A DNA stretch of 64,000 nucleotides, from NCBI RefSeq assembly GCF_037126465.1, contig NC_088204.1, positions 75,949,807 through 76,013,806 on the forward strand, in the 5' to 3' direction. The notes below the pieces were generated by a model. The model was not told the origin of the DNA. It did not search any database and saw only the letters and a program-made list of their open reading frames with translations. Position 1 is the first letter of the stretch. Every line of letters starts with the position of its first letter. Source of the stretch: Ornithodoros turicata. Its lineage: Eukaryota > Arthropoda > Arachnida > Ixodida > Argasidae. The position numbers were made by a program, and so were the translations under genes. Below are positions 43,515 through 54,620 of the stretch, one piece after another.

Positions 43515-44105
43515 TCACTTACTGTCAATCGATCTCTCTCTTTCCTTTTCTTTCTCTTTCCCGCTGATAATCCACTGCGCTATCTTATCTCGTCCTGCCC
43601 CTTCGCTGGCCCTGGCTCTCGCGCTGTAGCTACTCAAAAACTCTCCGAGTGTTGACTCTTCCTTGGGCATTGTGTCCCAAATTTCGGACACCTTGGACGC
43701 TCGCGGTGACCTCAGCATCAGCCACCTATCGCCGTAGTACTTATTCACTTCTGTCACCGGATACCTCTTGCTAGGCTTCGGTTCCATGAGCCTCCTGAGC
43801 ATGCGCAGTAGCCTCGGTGTGAACCTCTTGAACTCTCTCGGCGTCCTGGTCGTCTTGCGTTTCTGCCATTCCAGGAACTCGTTGAACCGGGTGTCGGTGA
43901 TGTCGGCTTTCTCCCAGGGAAATTTTGCGGTGAGGCAGATGAAGATGAGCATGGCTATTTGCCACACGTCAGAGCCCAGTTCGATGGTGTAGCCCTCCAG
44001 ATGCACGGCTTCCCAGATTTCCGGAGGACACGTCGGGAGAGACCTGGTACGCTTCTTGACGAGCGTGCCCGCTTTGCGGGTCAAGCCAAAGTCCGTTAGT
44101 TTCAC
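43515..44105 (-). CDS. SBK-like kinase, last exon: DFG to stop
   Basis: Acceptor GATCCCAAG. Encodes VKLTDFGLTRKAG, PTCPPEIWEAVHLEGYT, SDVWQIAMLIFICLTAKFPW and the C-lobe, with a tail rich in charged residues (KEKEKERERSIDSK), 196 residues then a stop. Confidence 0.92.
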   Translation of the reverse strand: MKLTDFGLTRKAGTLVKKRTRSLPTCPPEIWEAVHLEGYTIELGSDVWQIAMLIFICLTAKFPWEKADITDTRFNEFLEWQKRKTTRTPREFKRFTPRLLRMLRRLMEPKPSKRYPVTEVNKYYGDRWLMLRSPRASKVSEIWDTMPKEESTLGEFLSSYSARARASEGAGRDKIAQWIISGKEKEKERERSIDSK

Positions 44106-47100
44106 CTTGGGATCCAAAAGACAAGCGCTTTAATCACAGCGTAACAAGCTTCTATTGTTCACTGGAACATAACGAACCCGTCATCTAATGTACGTTTCGA
44201 GGAAGATAACATTCCCTTCAGACTGAGGGCAAAGAAGGGCACAGGACGCAGCACGAAGTACGCGGGACAAGACTCGGACAAGTCATAAGGTGCTTGAAAA
44301 GTACCGCTAGTCTGGAGACTGCTCCAGATACTGACCTTCGTAAAGTCTTTGCTGAAGATGAGAATGTTCTCTGCTCGGACATCTCGATGCACCAGGTCTT
44401 TGCTGTGCATGAACTCCAGTGCGGGGACGATCTGACGTAGGACGATTTTCAAGTCACGCTCATCGATGCCACCGTAGTATTCCACTGCGTGCCAGAGGTC
44501 TCCACATGGTGCAACCTAGGCAGCAAGAACGTCCCTTACACCGGGTTGTATACTGTCCGATAAGCGCGAGAAATCCGGAAATCCATCTATGGATGAATAT
44601 TCATAGATGAATTCGATACCACTATGTTGGGCATTGACCGACAATCTACTTGGCTATTTTTATCTATTTCTTTTCGTTCAGAAAGTGTTTAGCTATTAAA
44701 TCGACGAATTTTAAACATCAGCGCTGCTTCTGCAGCCGAAGCGGCTCCGGCGGCGTGACGTCACCCCCTAACCGGAGGAGTGAGAGGGCGACGCGCAGAG
44801 GAGGAAAGGCGCTCTCCAGACGCCTGCACAGCCGCGGCATTGCTTTTCTCAGGGTCGCGCCCTCATTGGTTTTCTGTTTCTTTCTTTCTTTTTTTATTTT
44901 TAGAGAGGGAATTCCGGCATATTCTCAACATCCGGCGTCTGCTCTTGTGATGTATTCAATCGAGTAACGGTCAAACTGCGCCACTATATCGTGTGGGAGT
45001 TTCGATACCGCGGTCAGTTGTCCACGCAGAATAAAATGACAATCTAGGTTCGAAATCGACTGGAACGAATGCGCCCGTGCTTTTAACATCGCTGGTTTCT
45101 TGCCAGTTTATGTAATGCAGCCCACCTACCTCTTGCGCGAAGTAGAAGTGTTCCGGTGTCTCGAAGCATACATCATAGGTGTCTAGTATGTGGGTGTGGG
45201 GCGACAGAAAGTAGCTGTAATGAAATTCGATGAGGAAGTCCCTCAGCGTTGTCGTAATACGTGGTACAGCCTTCAGCGCCACCTGTGACCCGGTGTTCCT
45301 GTGAACTGCCAATATCACCTGCAGAGACAACGTCATGTGACTCAGAAGGAAGGCGACTCTCACAGGTTACGTCAGCCGTATTGTCAGCCTGCTGACAGTC
45401 ATGCTGTCAACGGAGAAGGTAGCTACGCACGGAATAGGCTTATGTATAGATCTGTTGAACCAGAGCCGTAGCACTGGGGGGGGGGGGGGGGCAGCTGCTC
45501 CGGGCGCCCTCGCCAGAGAAGGCGTCGAACGGCAGGTCCTGGCAGGTTGTTTGTACAGTATAAAGCGGGAATGAAGAGAATTGAATTTACGATCTCCGCA
45601 GTGCGAATGAGCGTTTTCTTTTCTTTGTTTACAGAGCATCTGGTGGCAGTGAGAGAGGGGGGGGGGGCGCTTCACATTTACCCTGCCCCGGGCGCAAACT
45701 CGCCTCGCGACGGCTCCATTGAATGTAGACCCATAGGCCCATAGACCCATAGAATATATACACATAGAATAGACCATAGAAATTAGACCCAGACATGGAA
45801 TATAGACCCACAGAGCACTCATTGAATGTAGACTCAAGCATACAATATATGGAATATGTGAACAAGCATAGAATATGGATATATATATATAGTATAGACA
45901 TATGGAACCCATAGCCGAGAGGGCATAGAAAGCAGATCCCGCGATGTATAAATCTGTCACTATCACCAGCGAAGTGTGTCACATGATAAGTGCTGATGAT
46001 CCCCCGCACGGCGCAGACATACCCCTAGGTGCAGCACATGGTATATATGTAGGGAGTGTCTTTTTCGGGTTAAATGCCTTTCTCAGATTCGGGGGGGGGG
46101 GGTAAAAATCGGGCGCTATTTTTAAATCTGTAATTCGGGGAGAAATCGGGCGATAATTCAACCTTCGGGTGTTATCGGGTGTTTTTTTTTCTCCTCTTGT
46201 CTATTAAGTCATTTCCTAATCTCTCTTTTCTTTCTTTCTTTTTTTTTTGCGGGATCGTGACCTTCCAGCGGTAATCCCCGAAGGCATAGACAGTGTTTAC
46301 ACACATGGGTGTATTGCTGGTAACGTAAGTGACCCATACATGCGTTACACGTGGCGACCTTTGTTCGTCTTCAGTGGAAACGTCACTTCAAGATTGCATA
46401 GTGACTGGAATTCGGGGAGAAATCGGGTTTAACCCGAATTGGTCGGAGGTCAGTTCGGGGGGGGGGAATAACCGGGTGGAATCGGGTTTAACCCGAAAAA
46501 GTCACTCCCTATGTATATGTAGGGCCTGACTTTTTGGGCTTAAACCCGTATCCGCCCGATATTTACCCCCCGAACGAAATCTGTAAAATTTGGGTTTACC
46601 CTGAATCTACCCGAACACATCCGGGTCGCCTGGCACACTCGTAAGCGTGCATTAAAATAAAGTTTGATAACATTGCTAAACATTAGTTACATGTTAAGAC
46701 AAATTTTTATTAAACAAAAAAAAATCACCCGAATTCCTGACGACAGAATATGCCGTAACGGGATTTAACCTGAATACACCCGAATTTTCAAATGAAAAAT
46801 ATCACCCGATATTTACCCCCCGAATTTGGCCAAAAATAAAACCCGAAAAAGTCAGGCCCTATGTATATGGTGCAAACGCCCATCTCATTGTAGAAGCCAG
46901 ACCGATTGACAGATACAAGCAGTGTCAGCATTCAGAGTGTCGATAATGGCCTAGACGTGATCCGCAAGTTGCCCGTGTGTAATATGTATGACGTACCTTG
47001 CCGTAATCACCCGAGCCGATTTCCTTGACCACATCGTAGTGATCGTCAATGTCAAGTGCAGGTGGCTGCAGATCGCGTATTTTGTGGATGCTCGCCTGTC

Positions 47101-47146
47101 TCTGCTTGTCCGTCGACGTCATCTTCGACGGACCGGCCTCAGGCTC
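43515..47146 (-). CDS. SBK-type serine/threonine protein kinase (4 exons)
   Basis: Minus-strand exons 47146-46997, 45318-45130, 44515-44336 and 44105-43515 join in phase 0. From ATG 47120-47122 the product is 361 residues. Kinase landmarks: glycine loop EIGSGDYGKV (34-43), ATP lysine in VALKAV (K58), HRDVRAEN (HRD 148-150, N155), DFG 170-172, CPPE in the APE place (192-194), then PWEKA and the C-lobe, ending in a charged tail. This layout (short N-terminus, FLIEF helix C, PPEIWEA) is that of SH3-binding-domain kinases SBK1/2/3. All catalytic residues are present, so it should be active. The first exon starts at an acceptor (TTTTTTCAG) and the frame is open 8 codons before the ATG, so an upstream exon, outside or unrecognised in the window, may add residues or 5' UTR. 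No link to neighbours is visible. Confidence 0.9.
44336..44515 (-). CDS. SBK-like kinase, catalytic-loop exon
   Basis: Acceptor TGCTGCCTAG, donor ACGAAG/GTCAGT. Encodes VAPCGDLWHAVEYYGG and HSKDLVHRDVRAENILIFS (60 codons), with the HRD aspartate and the conserved asparagine. Confidence 0.9.
44690..45085 (+). repeat. Interspersed repeat family C, copy 3
   Basis: Matches 28125-28540 throughout (GGCGTGACGTCACCCCCTAA ... CTCAACATCCGGCGTCTGCT ... GAAATCGACTGGAACGAATG). It lies between the second and third coding exons of the SBK-like gene. Confidence 0.75.
45130..45318 (-). CDS. SBK-like kinase, exon with ATP lysine and helix C
   Basis: Acceptor GTCTCTGCAG, donor CAAGAG/GTAGGT. Encodes VILAVHRNTGSQVALKAVPR, RDFLIEFHYSYFLSPHTHI and ETPEHFYFAQE (63 codons). 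Confidence 0.9.
45715..45915 (+). repeat. Degenerate tandem repeat of ATAGACCCATAGA
   Basis: AGACCCATAGGCCCATAGAC, CATAGAATAGACCATAG, TATAGACCCACAG and similar 10-14 base units follow one another, between exons of the SBK-like gene. Confidence 0.65.
46051..46510. mobile_element. MITE with AGGGAGTG...TTTTTCGGGTTAAA ends
   Basis: AGGGAGTGTCTTTTTCGGGT at 46051 is inverted at the right as ACCCGAAAAAGTCACTCCCT. Inside, CGGGTTTAACCCGAATT and TTCGGGGGGG repeats occur. ATGTA flanks both ends. Confidence 0.75.
46521..46860. mobile_element. MITE with AGGGCCTGACTTTTT ends, related to its left neighbour
   Basis: AGGGCCTGACTTTTTGGGCT and AACCCGAAAAAGTCAGGCCC T are inverse ends; internal ACCCCCCGAA and CACCCGAAT motifs resemble 46051-46510. 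The two elements lie 10 bases apart and share the ATGTA flank. Confidence 0.75.
46997..47146 (-). CDS. SBK-like kinase, exon with ATG and glycine loop
   Basis: Runs from the acceptor CTGTTTTTTCAG to donor GGCAAG/GTACGT. ATG at 47120-47122; encodes MTSTDKQRQASIHKIRDLQP and ends EIGSGDYGK. Eight codons precede the ATG without a stop (EPEAGPSK). Confidence 0.85.
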
Positions 47147-47163
47147 CTGAAAAAACAGGAAGT

Positions 47164-47230
47164 GGGGGGGGGGAATATGTTTATTAAGAAAAAGAAAGGA
47201 AAGGTCAGCCAGACGAGGGTCGGCTTGCTA
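47164..47230 (-). mobile_element. 3' tail of a retroposon ending in poly(C), copy 2
   Basis: On the minus strand: GACCTTTCCTTTCTTTTTCT, TAATAAACATATT, then about ten C. It ends about 17 bases upstream of the first SBK-like coding exon's acceptor. Confidence 0.6.
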
Positions 47231-47610
47231 TTCCAAACAAAAAGGGAAGGGGAAGGAAAGAAAAATCAGAAAAGAAAAGGGGGAGAAAGAAGGAGAAAAG
47301 GGGAAGAAAAGAAAAATAAGAAAGGAAACGGGAAGAAAAGGAGAAGAACAAAGCAAAGGAAAAGGAAAGGAGAAGAAATGAAAAGGAAAGGAAAAGAAGA
47401 AAGAGAAAGAAGAGAAGAAAAGGAAAAGAAGAAAGAGAAAGAAGAGAAGAAAAAGAAAAGAAGAAAGAGAAAGAAGAGAAGAAAAAGAAAAGAAGAAAGA
47501 AGAAGAAGAGAAGAAAAGGAAAAGAAGAAAGAAGAAGAAGAAGAGAAGAAAAGGAAAAGAAGAAAGAAAAAGAAGAGAAGAAAAGGAAAAGGAAAAGAAA
47601 AACTGAACAG
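47225..47610 (+). repeat. Purine tract of about 385 bases (GAA/GGAAAA type)
   Basis: Almost pure A/G on the plus strand from 47240 to 47605, built from AAAAGGAAAAGAAGAAAGAG-like units of about 27-30 bases. It lies immediately 5' of the first SBK-like coding exon. Long mirror-type purine tracts can form triplex DNA. The long Lys/Glu/Arg frame here is an artefact of composition. Confidence 0.9.
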
Positions 47611-48039
47611 GAAGGGGGATTTCTTCACAACCGTGCCTTAGGGAACATCAGCGCTAAATTATGGCACGAGCTTTCTGTGGTACAGTCTTTCTACGCATCA
47701 CACAATGTTCATGTTCATGAATGTACCGACATCGGACACCTTGATATATCAAATATTGGTGCAGTTACGAAAAGGCAAATGGCATCACAATCAATAACTC
47801 GAGGTACAGCTCCGGTCATCCTTAATAATAACAGAGGGGAAAATTCGATCTCATTTCCCAGCGCGATATCAGCCACCCTTGGGGAACTGGAGGAATGTTA
47901 AGTGAACAAAATCGTTGCGTTGAACAAACAGAATAATACTATTCGATTAAGATTTCCTCTGGCCCTAAGGGTTGCTGTAAACGCGCTCGGGATCGAGACC
48001 ACATTTTTTTTAAGTGTTATTATTAAGGTTGACCGGAGC

Positions 48040-48710
48040 TGTACCATTGGTAGTTCCAGTAGTTCCAGTCAGAGCATCAAACTGAATTATTTTCCGGTTC
48101 GGTTCGGGTTTGGATTCAGGCATAATGGTTCGGTGCCGGGTCAGCTTCAAGAGGACACACACATCGGTTCCGAACCGGTTCATTGCACAAGGTATATGCC
48201 CTAAAATAAACGGTATGAAAGATAGGAAAATTTTATTTCTCATCCCATGTCCTAGCTGGCCGCAAAGCTGCGAACAAAGCTGTGAATAACGCTGTGTGCG
48301 CAAAGCTGTGAAGAACGCTTGTCCATGCAGGAAAACGAAACTATAGGGCGCGGTTGTCCGATGTTGTCTTCGCCGATGCGGGCATCCAGCTATGCATTTC
48401 GACTTGCATTGAAGACTCGGGTTGCAAAAACTATCGCATGAACCGATCACTTTTGAAAGAGGTTGGGTCAATTAAGGTAGGTCAGATGAAAAACGGTCAG
48501 TCTCGAACTCTCGATGCCTTGAAACCGGTTTTGAAACGGTAACCGAAATTTTCTAAATCGGTTCGGTTCCGGTTCAGCTCCAAGATGGCGGCGGCCTTTT
48601 CGGTTCAGTTCCGGTCCGGTTCCGGCAAAAAATAACGGTTCTTTCCGGTTTTCGGTTCGCTTTGATGCTCGGGTTCCAGCAGTATTGATAGTTCCAGTAG
48701 TAAGGTAGTT
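48040..48710. repeat. Foldback repeat rich in GGTTCGGTTCCGG
   Basis: Left GTAGTTCCAGTAGTTCCAGT, GAGCATCAAA and right TTTGATGCTCGGGTTCCAGC, GATAGTTCCAGTAG are inverse. Between them TCCGGTTCGGTTCGG, GGTTCGGTTCCGGTTCAG and TTCCGGTCCGGTTCCGG recur. Confidence 0.65.
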
Positions 48711-48908
48711 GTTCTACTTGATGACAATGCAGGCCATTACCCGCTGAATGTTGCGCCAATCACGCTTCAGTTTGCGTCGCTGGACCCGCGTCACACATGT
48801 CCCTCCTACATTGTCTCACTCCCGCAACTGGCATTCACAAATTGTTCATGCAATCCCCGTGAAGTTTTTACCTCTCTAGGTACAGTAGCGTAAGCTCTAC
48901 GAAAAAAT

Positions 48909-49065
48909 GAGTAAATTGGGGATCAATTACAACTTCTAACCCTCCTACGTTACGATTAGTCCCCATTTTAGTCCCCTGACCCTGAAATTTACTCCCCAGT
49001 CTTTGCAAACAGTCCCCAAACTTCGCGTAAGTTTCCGTGGGGACTTAGTCCCGAAGGAGGCTAAC
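48909..49065 (+). repeat. Interspersed repeat family D, copy 2
   Basis: ATTGGGGATCAATTACAACT ... AGTCCCCATTTTAGTCCCCT ... AAATTTACTCCCCAGTC ... GGGGACTTAGTCCCGAAGG, parallel to 27473-27610. Confidence 0.6.
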
Positions 49066-51319
49066 GGTGATGAAAATGCAACTACTCCTCAAAATGATTA
49101 ACATCACTCATTTCTGCTTAGAGTGTAAACTGAATAACGTACAGAAGAACAACAGCATCGAGGTAATACAGACATTGCGTGTGCTGTACAGAAGACTCAT
49201 ACCTACATAACCCCCGTCATTTTAATGAACACAACTCTCCCTGAAACTCCCAACCCTAAAAATGAATAACGTGGCCTTCGCACAAAAGGAGAAGTATCCT
49301 GTTTGAGAGCGTGCATAGAGCGTGCAACACTAACGCAGACCTCTGGTGTCGAAACTTCGAAACTCTAGGATGGATGACACGCGCGTCAGTTCCTGGTGTG
49401 CATGACATTGTTCTTCCCGTATTTTTTGCTCTACTTCGTCCTCTTTTTCCGCCATGTACATTCGAAGGGTGTGGTTCAGAGGGTATAGGAGAACGGATAT
49501 CCATTATCTAGATTAACGCACGTGCCTTGGCCTGAGTGTCGTGTGGCCTAAATCTGCCACGACATCCAATCAAAGAAGTGCACCGAGCCGCTATTTTCTG
49601 TTTAAAAAAAAAAAAGTTTACTGATTCGAGCTGACTACCGTCGCCATGAGATGGGATGGCTTGCAGGAACTCTCACTCAATTAGATGCATCGTTAACGGC
49701 GCTTAAAGGCGTTTAAGCTCAAAATGAGTTTTAGAAAAGTTTACGGCGAGATGGGGGAGATTGGAGAGCGGTATTGAATGGGGTTCCTGAATGCAGCGTA
49801 AGTTAGGTGATTTCGCGCGATTAAGTAGTGCAGAATGACCTTGGAGTAATTGAGAGGAGATGAATGGGTTGCATGACTTAAATGAACTCTATACGCAATC
49901 TGAGATTCAGAGAGGCGGAACAGTGATTCACAGAATGCGAACTGTTCAGCAATTATTTAATGGTAGTTCCAGATGTAATTGAATTTTTAATTCAATTCTG
50001 GTGTAATTCAATTTGTAATTCAACTTACAAGAGCATTGTGCAGAGATTTCATGAACCGCACATCTCTTTCTTAGGCTTACAAATTCAATTCAATTCGCCG
50101 GATGACCCACAGGTGGTTCACGCCTTCAGCTAAGTTTGCATGATGTGGATAGAGTATTCTTCATGAGTTCCTTGTTTCGTTTTTTCTCTATTGTGTTTAC
50201 CTCTCAAAAATAGCCTATACAATACGATTTAATAAACAAATCTAATAAATAACGCAGACATCCCGATTAACTTTATCGCCAAGTCAATTGCGGGACAAGC
50301 TGGGCAAGCTAGCATTCCTCATATCCTGTCGAAGTCCCTATTTGTTTTTCTCATTTTTTTTAAAGATGTCTACGACTTGTAACATAGGAACTAATGAGAA
50401 CTCTACAGTAATGGTACAGTGTAAGGTCTTTGTCATTCTTTTACAAGGATAACAAAATTATTATTCTTGTTGATCCTGTATGTTAATAAACAATATTAAA
50501 ACGCTGGCATCCCTCATATTTGCCTTCTATGTTTTTTTCTGTTCTCAAACTGCGGAAAGAAGGCATACCCTGCAGTGACCGTTTAAAATCTGAGTTTGGA
50601 GGAGCTGCTAAGATATCATCGCTACGAACGAGGATAATTTAGGTCAGACATCCTTGCCCTTCAAAGTGGTTCGTTTCAGTTTCGCGCATCATGAAAGACA
50701 TGCGCCGCCGAGCGTCAAATGAAGCCGTGCTTCCAAGTGTGGAACAGCGCCGATACAATCTCTTCCTTAGACGTTCCCTTGGCTTCACTTGGCCCAGTGC
50801 CTGAGACAACGCATGCTGCCCCCTACACAAGTGGGACACACGCATTTATCAAGATTCTATGGCCTGCCAAGCAGTGCTTGAAACGTCACAGACCTGTGCT
50901 GTGAAAGTAACCACACTTTGGGTAACCACTCGAGATAAAGATTTAAATTGAAATTAAGTTAAGTTAAAGGTTTTTACCGGGAGAGGGTCACTGGCGTAAT
51001 TGGTAGCTCCTCTGACGTATCGGTAGGTGGAGGGTTCGTGTCCATTTCCTTTTTATAGCCTTTTCGTGAATTGCTGTTCTCTAGCAGCATAATATGCAGT
51101 TGGACGTGTTGAGGCGTAAAAGTTCTGTAGACGGTAGCATTTAAGCGAGCTTGACGAGCTGGTTGGGACAGAGACACAAAACACAAGTAGACAGGACTTT
51201 AGACCATGTCCTAACCACCTCCTCAAGCTCAATGAAATGATACCGTCCACACCAGCTTGCTTGCATTTTAATGCGGTACGTCATATGCAAAAAAAAAAGA
51301 GAAAACAGCAATTAACTTA

Positions 51320-52045
51320 CTAAAACACAAATCTACCCCAATAAACTCATTTCATGTAACATAATTTTTCCTAGAAGTGTGGCTTGAGTCATTATCTCCC
51401 ATTCTTATTGACGCACAGGCAGTTCAAGTACTATTACTAAAACGCGGTATCTCTCCAAGCCAATCCTGCGCGCCAGTAGCAGACGACAAGGCATATTGTT
51501 GCCATCTACTGGCGGTTGTCTCCCTCCCTGCTTCGTTCGTCTGCTTTTCAAGACAGACAGCATTACTAATGAACGCGTCCAAATACACGCATTTCGTGTA
51601 ACCTAACTTTCACTAAAAGCGTGACTGTCATATAGCTCGTCATTTTTTAACGAGTGGCCGTTCAAAATAACTAATAAAACGCGATATCTGGCCGTGGAAT
51701 GTCGAGACGAAAACGAAAACGTAGCAGACGACACAGCGTATTGTTGGCAGGTACTAGTGGTCGTCTCCTTTCAATGCTTGGTCCGTCTGTTTTCGAAAAC
51801 AGGCAGGATTACTAACAAACGTGCCCCAATAAACGCATTTCATATTAATTAACTTTCATTAAAAGCGTGACCTTCCGTCCTTGCCGATAGAAAGAAGTGC
51901 CCGTGCAAAACGACTAATAAAACGCGATATCTGGCCGTGGCAAGCCAAGACAGTACATCGAAAACGTAGCAGACGACACAGCGTATATTGTTTGCATCTA
52001 CTGGTGGTCGTCTGCTTTCAACGCTTCGTTCGTCTGCTTTGAAAA
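51320..52045 (+). repeat. Tandem array, about 260-bp unit, three copies
   Basis: Each unit has in order AAACGC(G)GATATCT, GTAGCAGACGACA, CAGCGTATTGTT-like, ACTGGTGGTCGTCT-like, TTCGTTCGTCTGCTTT, CCCCAATAAACGCATTTC and AAAAGCGTGAC. Unit starts are near 51320, 51585 and 51850; the third is incomplete. Confidence 0.8.
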
Positions 52046-53519
52046 TAAAGGACTGCGGAGTGAGAAGCTATTCTGAGCATGTTCTCCGCGGAACAGCGTC
52101 ATCTTTCCAACAAATGCGCGAAGGAGGAAGAGGGGTGTGTCTCTCCCCCACTCCCTCCGTTTCTGCGAGGAGGAGGAGGGACACACCTTTCCAACGTGTC
52201 GCGCGCTAAAGTTCATGGGTCAGGACGGAATGGCATTTTCGGGTTCCGACTACAGCGCATTGTATCGCGCGTCAGCTGTGCGTCTGCAAACGACGTTAGG
52301 GGTTATTGACGTGGCACGGCGTGGCGTAGCGCAGGCGAAAAATTCGATTTCCCATTGTAGAAAATTTAGCGTGGAAATGAGGTTCTGTCTGAGCCAAGCG
52401 TTGCTCGCCTCCGCCTGGGTATACAGGACAAATTTAATACTGCGCTGGCCTCAAGGTAATTATAATTAAAATAAACAATTAAAATCACCAGAGTATTCCC
52501 GCTGGCGTTCACGTTAACATAAATTACGCGTCCATCGTATGTTACAGAGGCACATCTAGTTAAGAAGGAACTATTCTGTAGGAACTGCCCCGTGAACAAC
52601 GCGAAAATTGTTCACGCTGTTCACTAGCGCTAAAGGTGCCAACACGTGGGACTCCTAGCCTACCCAAATCCACGAGCTACGTGTTGTCCTTGTGTTGTTT
52701 ACATTTTATTTGCATTCGTAAAATGATGGCTAATGATCAACCCTCAAGCAGTGCCGCAGAGATGTAAGCATATCCTTCCTTCCTTCCTTCAGGGTGCAGC
52801 GCTTTAAAATAGACACATTTTACTCGGTCGCTACCCCGTTGCCGTCTATTTAGGTGCAGCGGCGAAAGGCTGTTTACACTTCACACAAACATGTTGCCCA
52901 GGAACATCGTAAACTAAAAACCGAAGTCGTAAGCCAGTACATGGAAATATACATTCCAAGGATAACATTCACTTCCTGAGGTCCTTTCTTTTTGCTTTGA
53001 AAGTCATAGTTTATTCCCCTATTAAACTATACAGAGTGTCTCCCAAGAACTATCGTTTGAAACTTTAAGGTGTAGGTGCGAAGATGCGCGTAGAGCGTAT
53101 TGCACCATGTGGCATAACACATTTTTGTAAAGTCGGCTCCACCTTACTAAGGCTCATATTGCTGCGAAGTACCCTTTACAGGCGCTCGAATGTACGTAGA
53201 CTTCGCGTACACCGAGGTATGACTTTTTTTTAATAATCACATTATAAAGAGTTAACTTTCGTAATAATACTGCTGTAAAACTCGTGCTGTGACCCCTTAC
53301 ACACGAATCAATAGCTGACATGTTTTTGTTTGTTTGTTTGCTCGTTTGTGACGCAAAAAAAAAAAAAAAGGCTGTGCCCTACGTGCAAATCTACCCCAAT
53401 TACATTACTATATAAAGAAAGCTCTAACTGTAGAAGATCATGCGCATGATTGGCGCCATTACCAGGAAACGCTATCGACTTTGAGAAAACGGCATATGCG
53501 CTGGCGAAATCGATCAACT

Positions 53520-53541
53520 CATGGGGGGGGGGGGGGGGGGA
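53520..53541 (+). repeat. G homopolymer
   Basis: About 17 uninterrupted G. Other long G or C runs: 45477-45491, 54287-54294, 54536-54547, 55556-55575, 61929-61940 and 62454-62490. Confidence 0.85.
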
Positions 53542-54531
53542 CATATCGCTTCATCATTACGGACTTAATGAACAGCATCAGCTATTCACCAACTCACCTC
53601 ATTAACTTCTCACGAAATACTAAGGTCACGTTTCATTTACCAAAATGTTATCTACGTCGCATGAAACCACACGTCAAAAGCGACCTCCTACAACTGTACA
53701 TGCGGTGATATTTTCTCTCTTTATCGCGCATGACGCGAGCGTACTTCCCATTGGCTCTCTCAGCCATGACGTCACTAACTCGCGTCAGAATTCAGGACGA
53801 TTGACTGCCGAAACAACTAAGCTAATCTCCACGGCTATACAAACGATTCATTGATGGAGGAATAAATGCGGTGTTTCTAGCGAAAGTCCCATTTCCTCCC
53901 CTTTCCTCCTCTTTCGCCAACCCGCTGTTGCACGAATGTCTTTAAAGAGAGGGAGAGACAGCAAGATATATATATATTGATCCAGTACTTCGAGAAGAGG
54001 CGGTGACGAATTCCGAGAATAGCAACCGAAATGCAGCGCCACCTACAAATGTTGGTGGGCGGTCGCAGAAGTAGCTGACGAAGTCCGGCTCGGCCGATCT
54101 CCTTCTCTATGTTTGCAGAAGGGGGGTCCGGGAATTAAGGAGAGAATCCGCTTTTGACGCAGGAAACGTCTAGAAGGGGGCGAGGAAATAAAGATATCGG
54201 AAGGAGAAGCTTCTTTTCAGGAGGGATATTTTTAGCCTCGCTGTATATATTCGAGGGAGTTATTCTCGTATTGGGACAAGGAGGGGGGGGGGGGACGTTG
54301 GCGCTGGGAAGGAAAATGCGGAGACGTGGATGTATTGATGTGTTTCCTATCGGAAGCTGAAGACTGGCAGAGACACGTTTAGCCATTCCTATTCCTGAAT
54401 GTTATTCTGCTATTCTGGCACGGAGGGAGCTATTTTTGGAAATGCGCGTGCTTCGTTAGATTGATGGAAAACGAAAAGCATAGATTCTGAAGGACGCGAT
54501 CAAAGTTGCGGAACACGGGCGTGGGCCCTGC

Positions 54532-54620
54532 ATTGGGGGGGGGGGGATATGTTTATTATATAAAAAATTAGAAGGGAAAGGTTAGCCACCGCTACGACGG
54601 CTTGCTATTCCCAGGAAAGA
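54532..54620 (-). mobile_element. 3' tail of a retroposon ending in poly(C), copy 3
   Basis: On the minus strand: GGAATAGCAAGCCGTCGTAG, GCTAACCTTTCCCTTCTAAT, ATAATAAACATAT and a run of about twelve C. GGCTTGCTATTCC is also beside copy 2 (47221-47234). Confidence 0.6.

Noticed and set aside
45367..45966. 199-codon minus-strand frame rich in Tyr, Ser and Cys
   Set aside because: Runs through the ATAGACCCATAGA repeat and a G homopolymer; composition reflects the repeat.
46988..47641. 217-codon Lys/Glu/Arg-rich frame on plus strand and its Phe/Ser mirror on minus
   Set aside because: Product of the purine tract; overlaps the kinase exon antisense and has no family.
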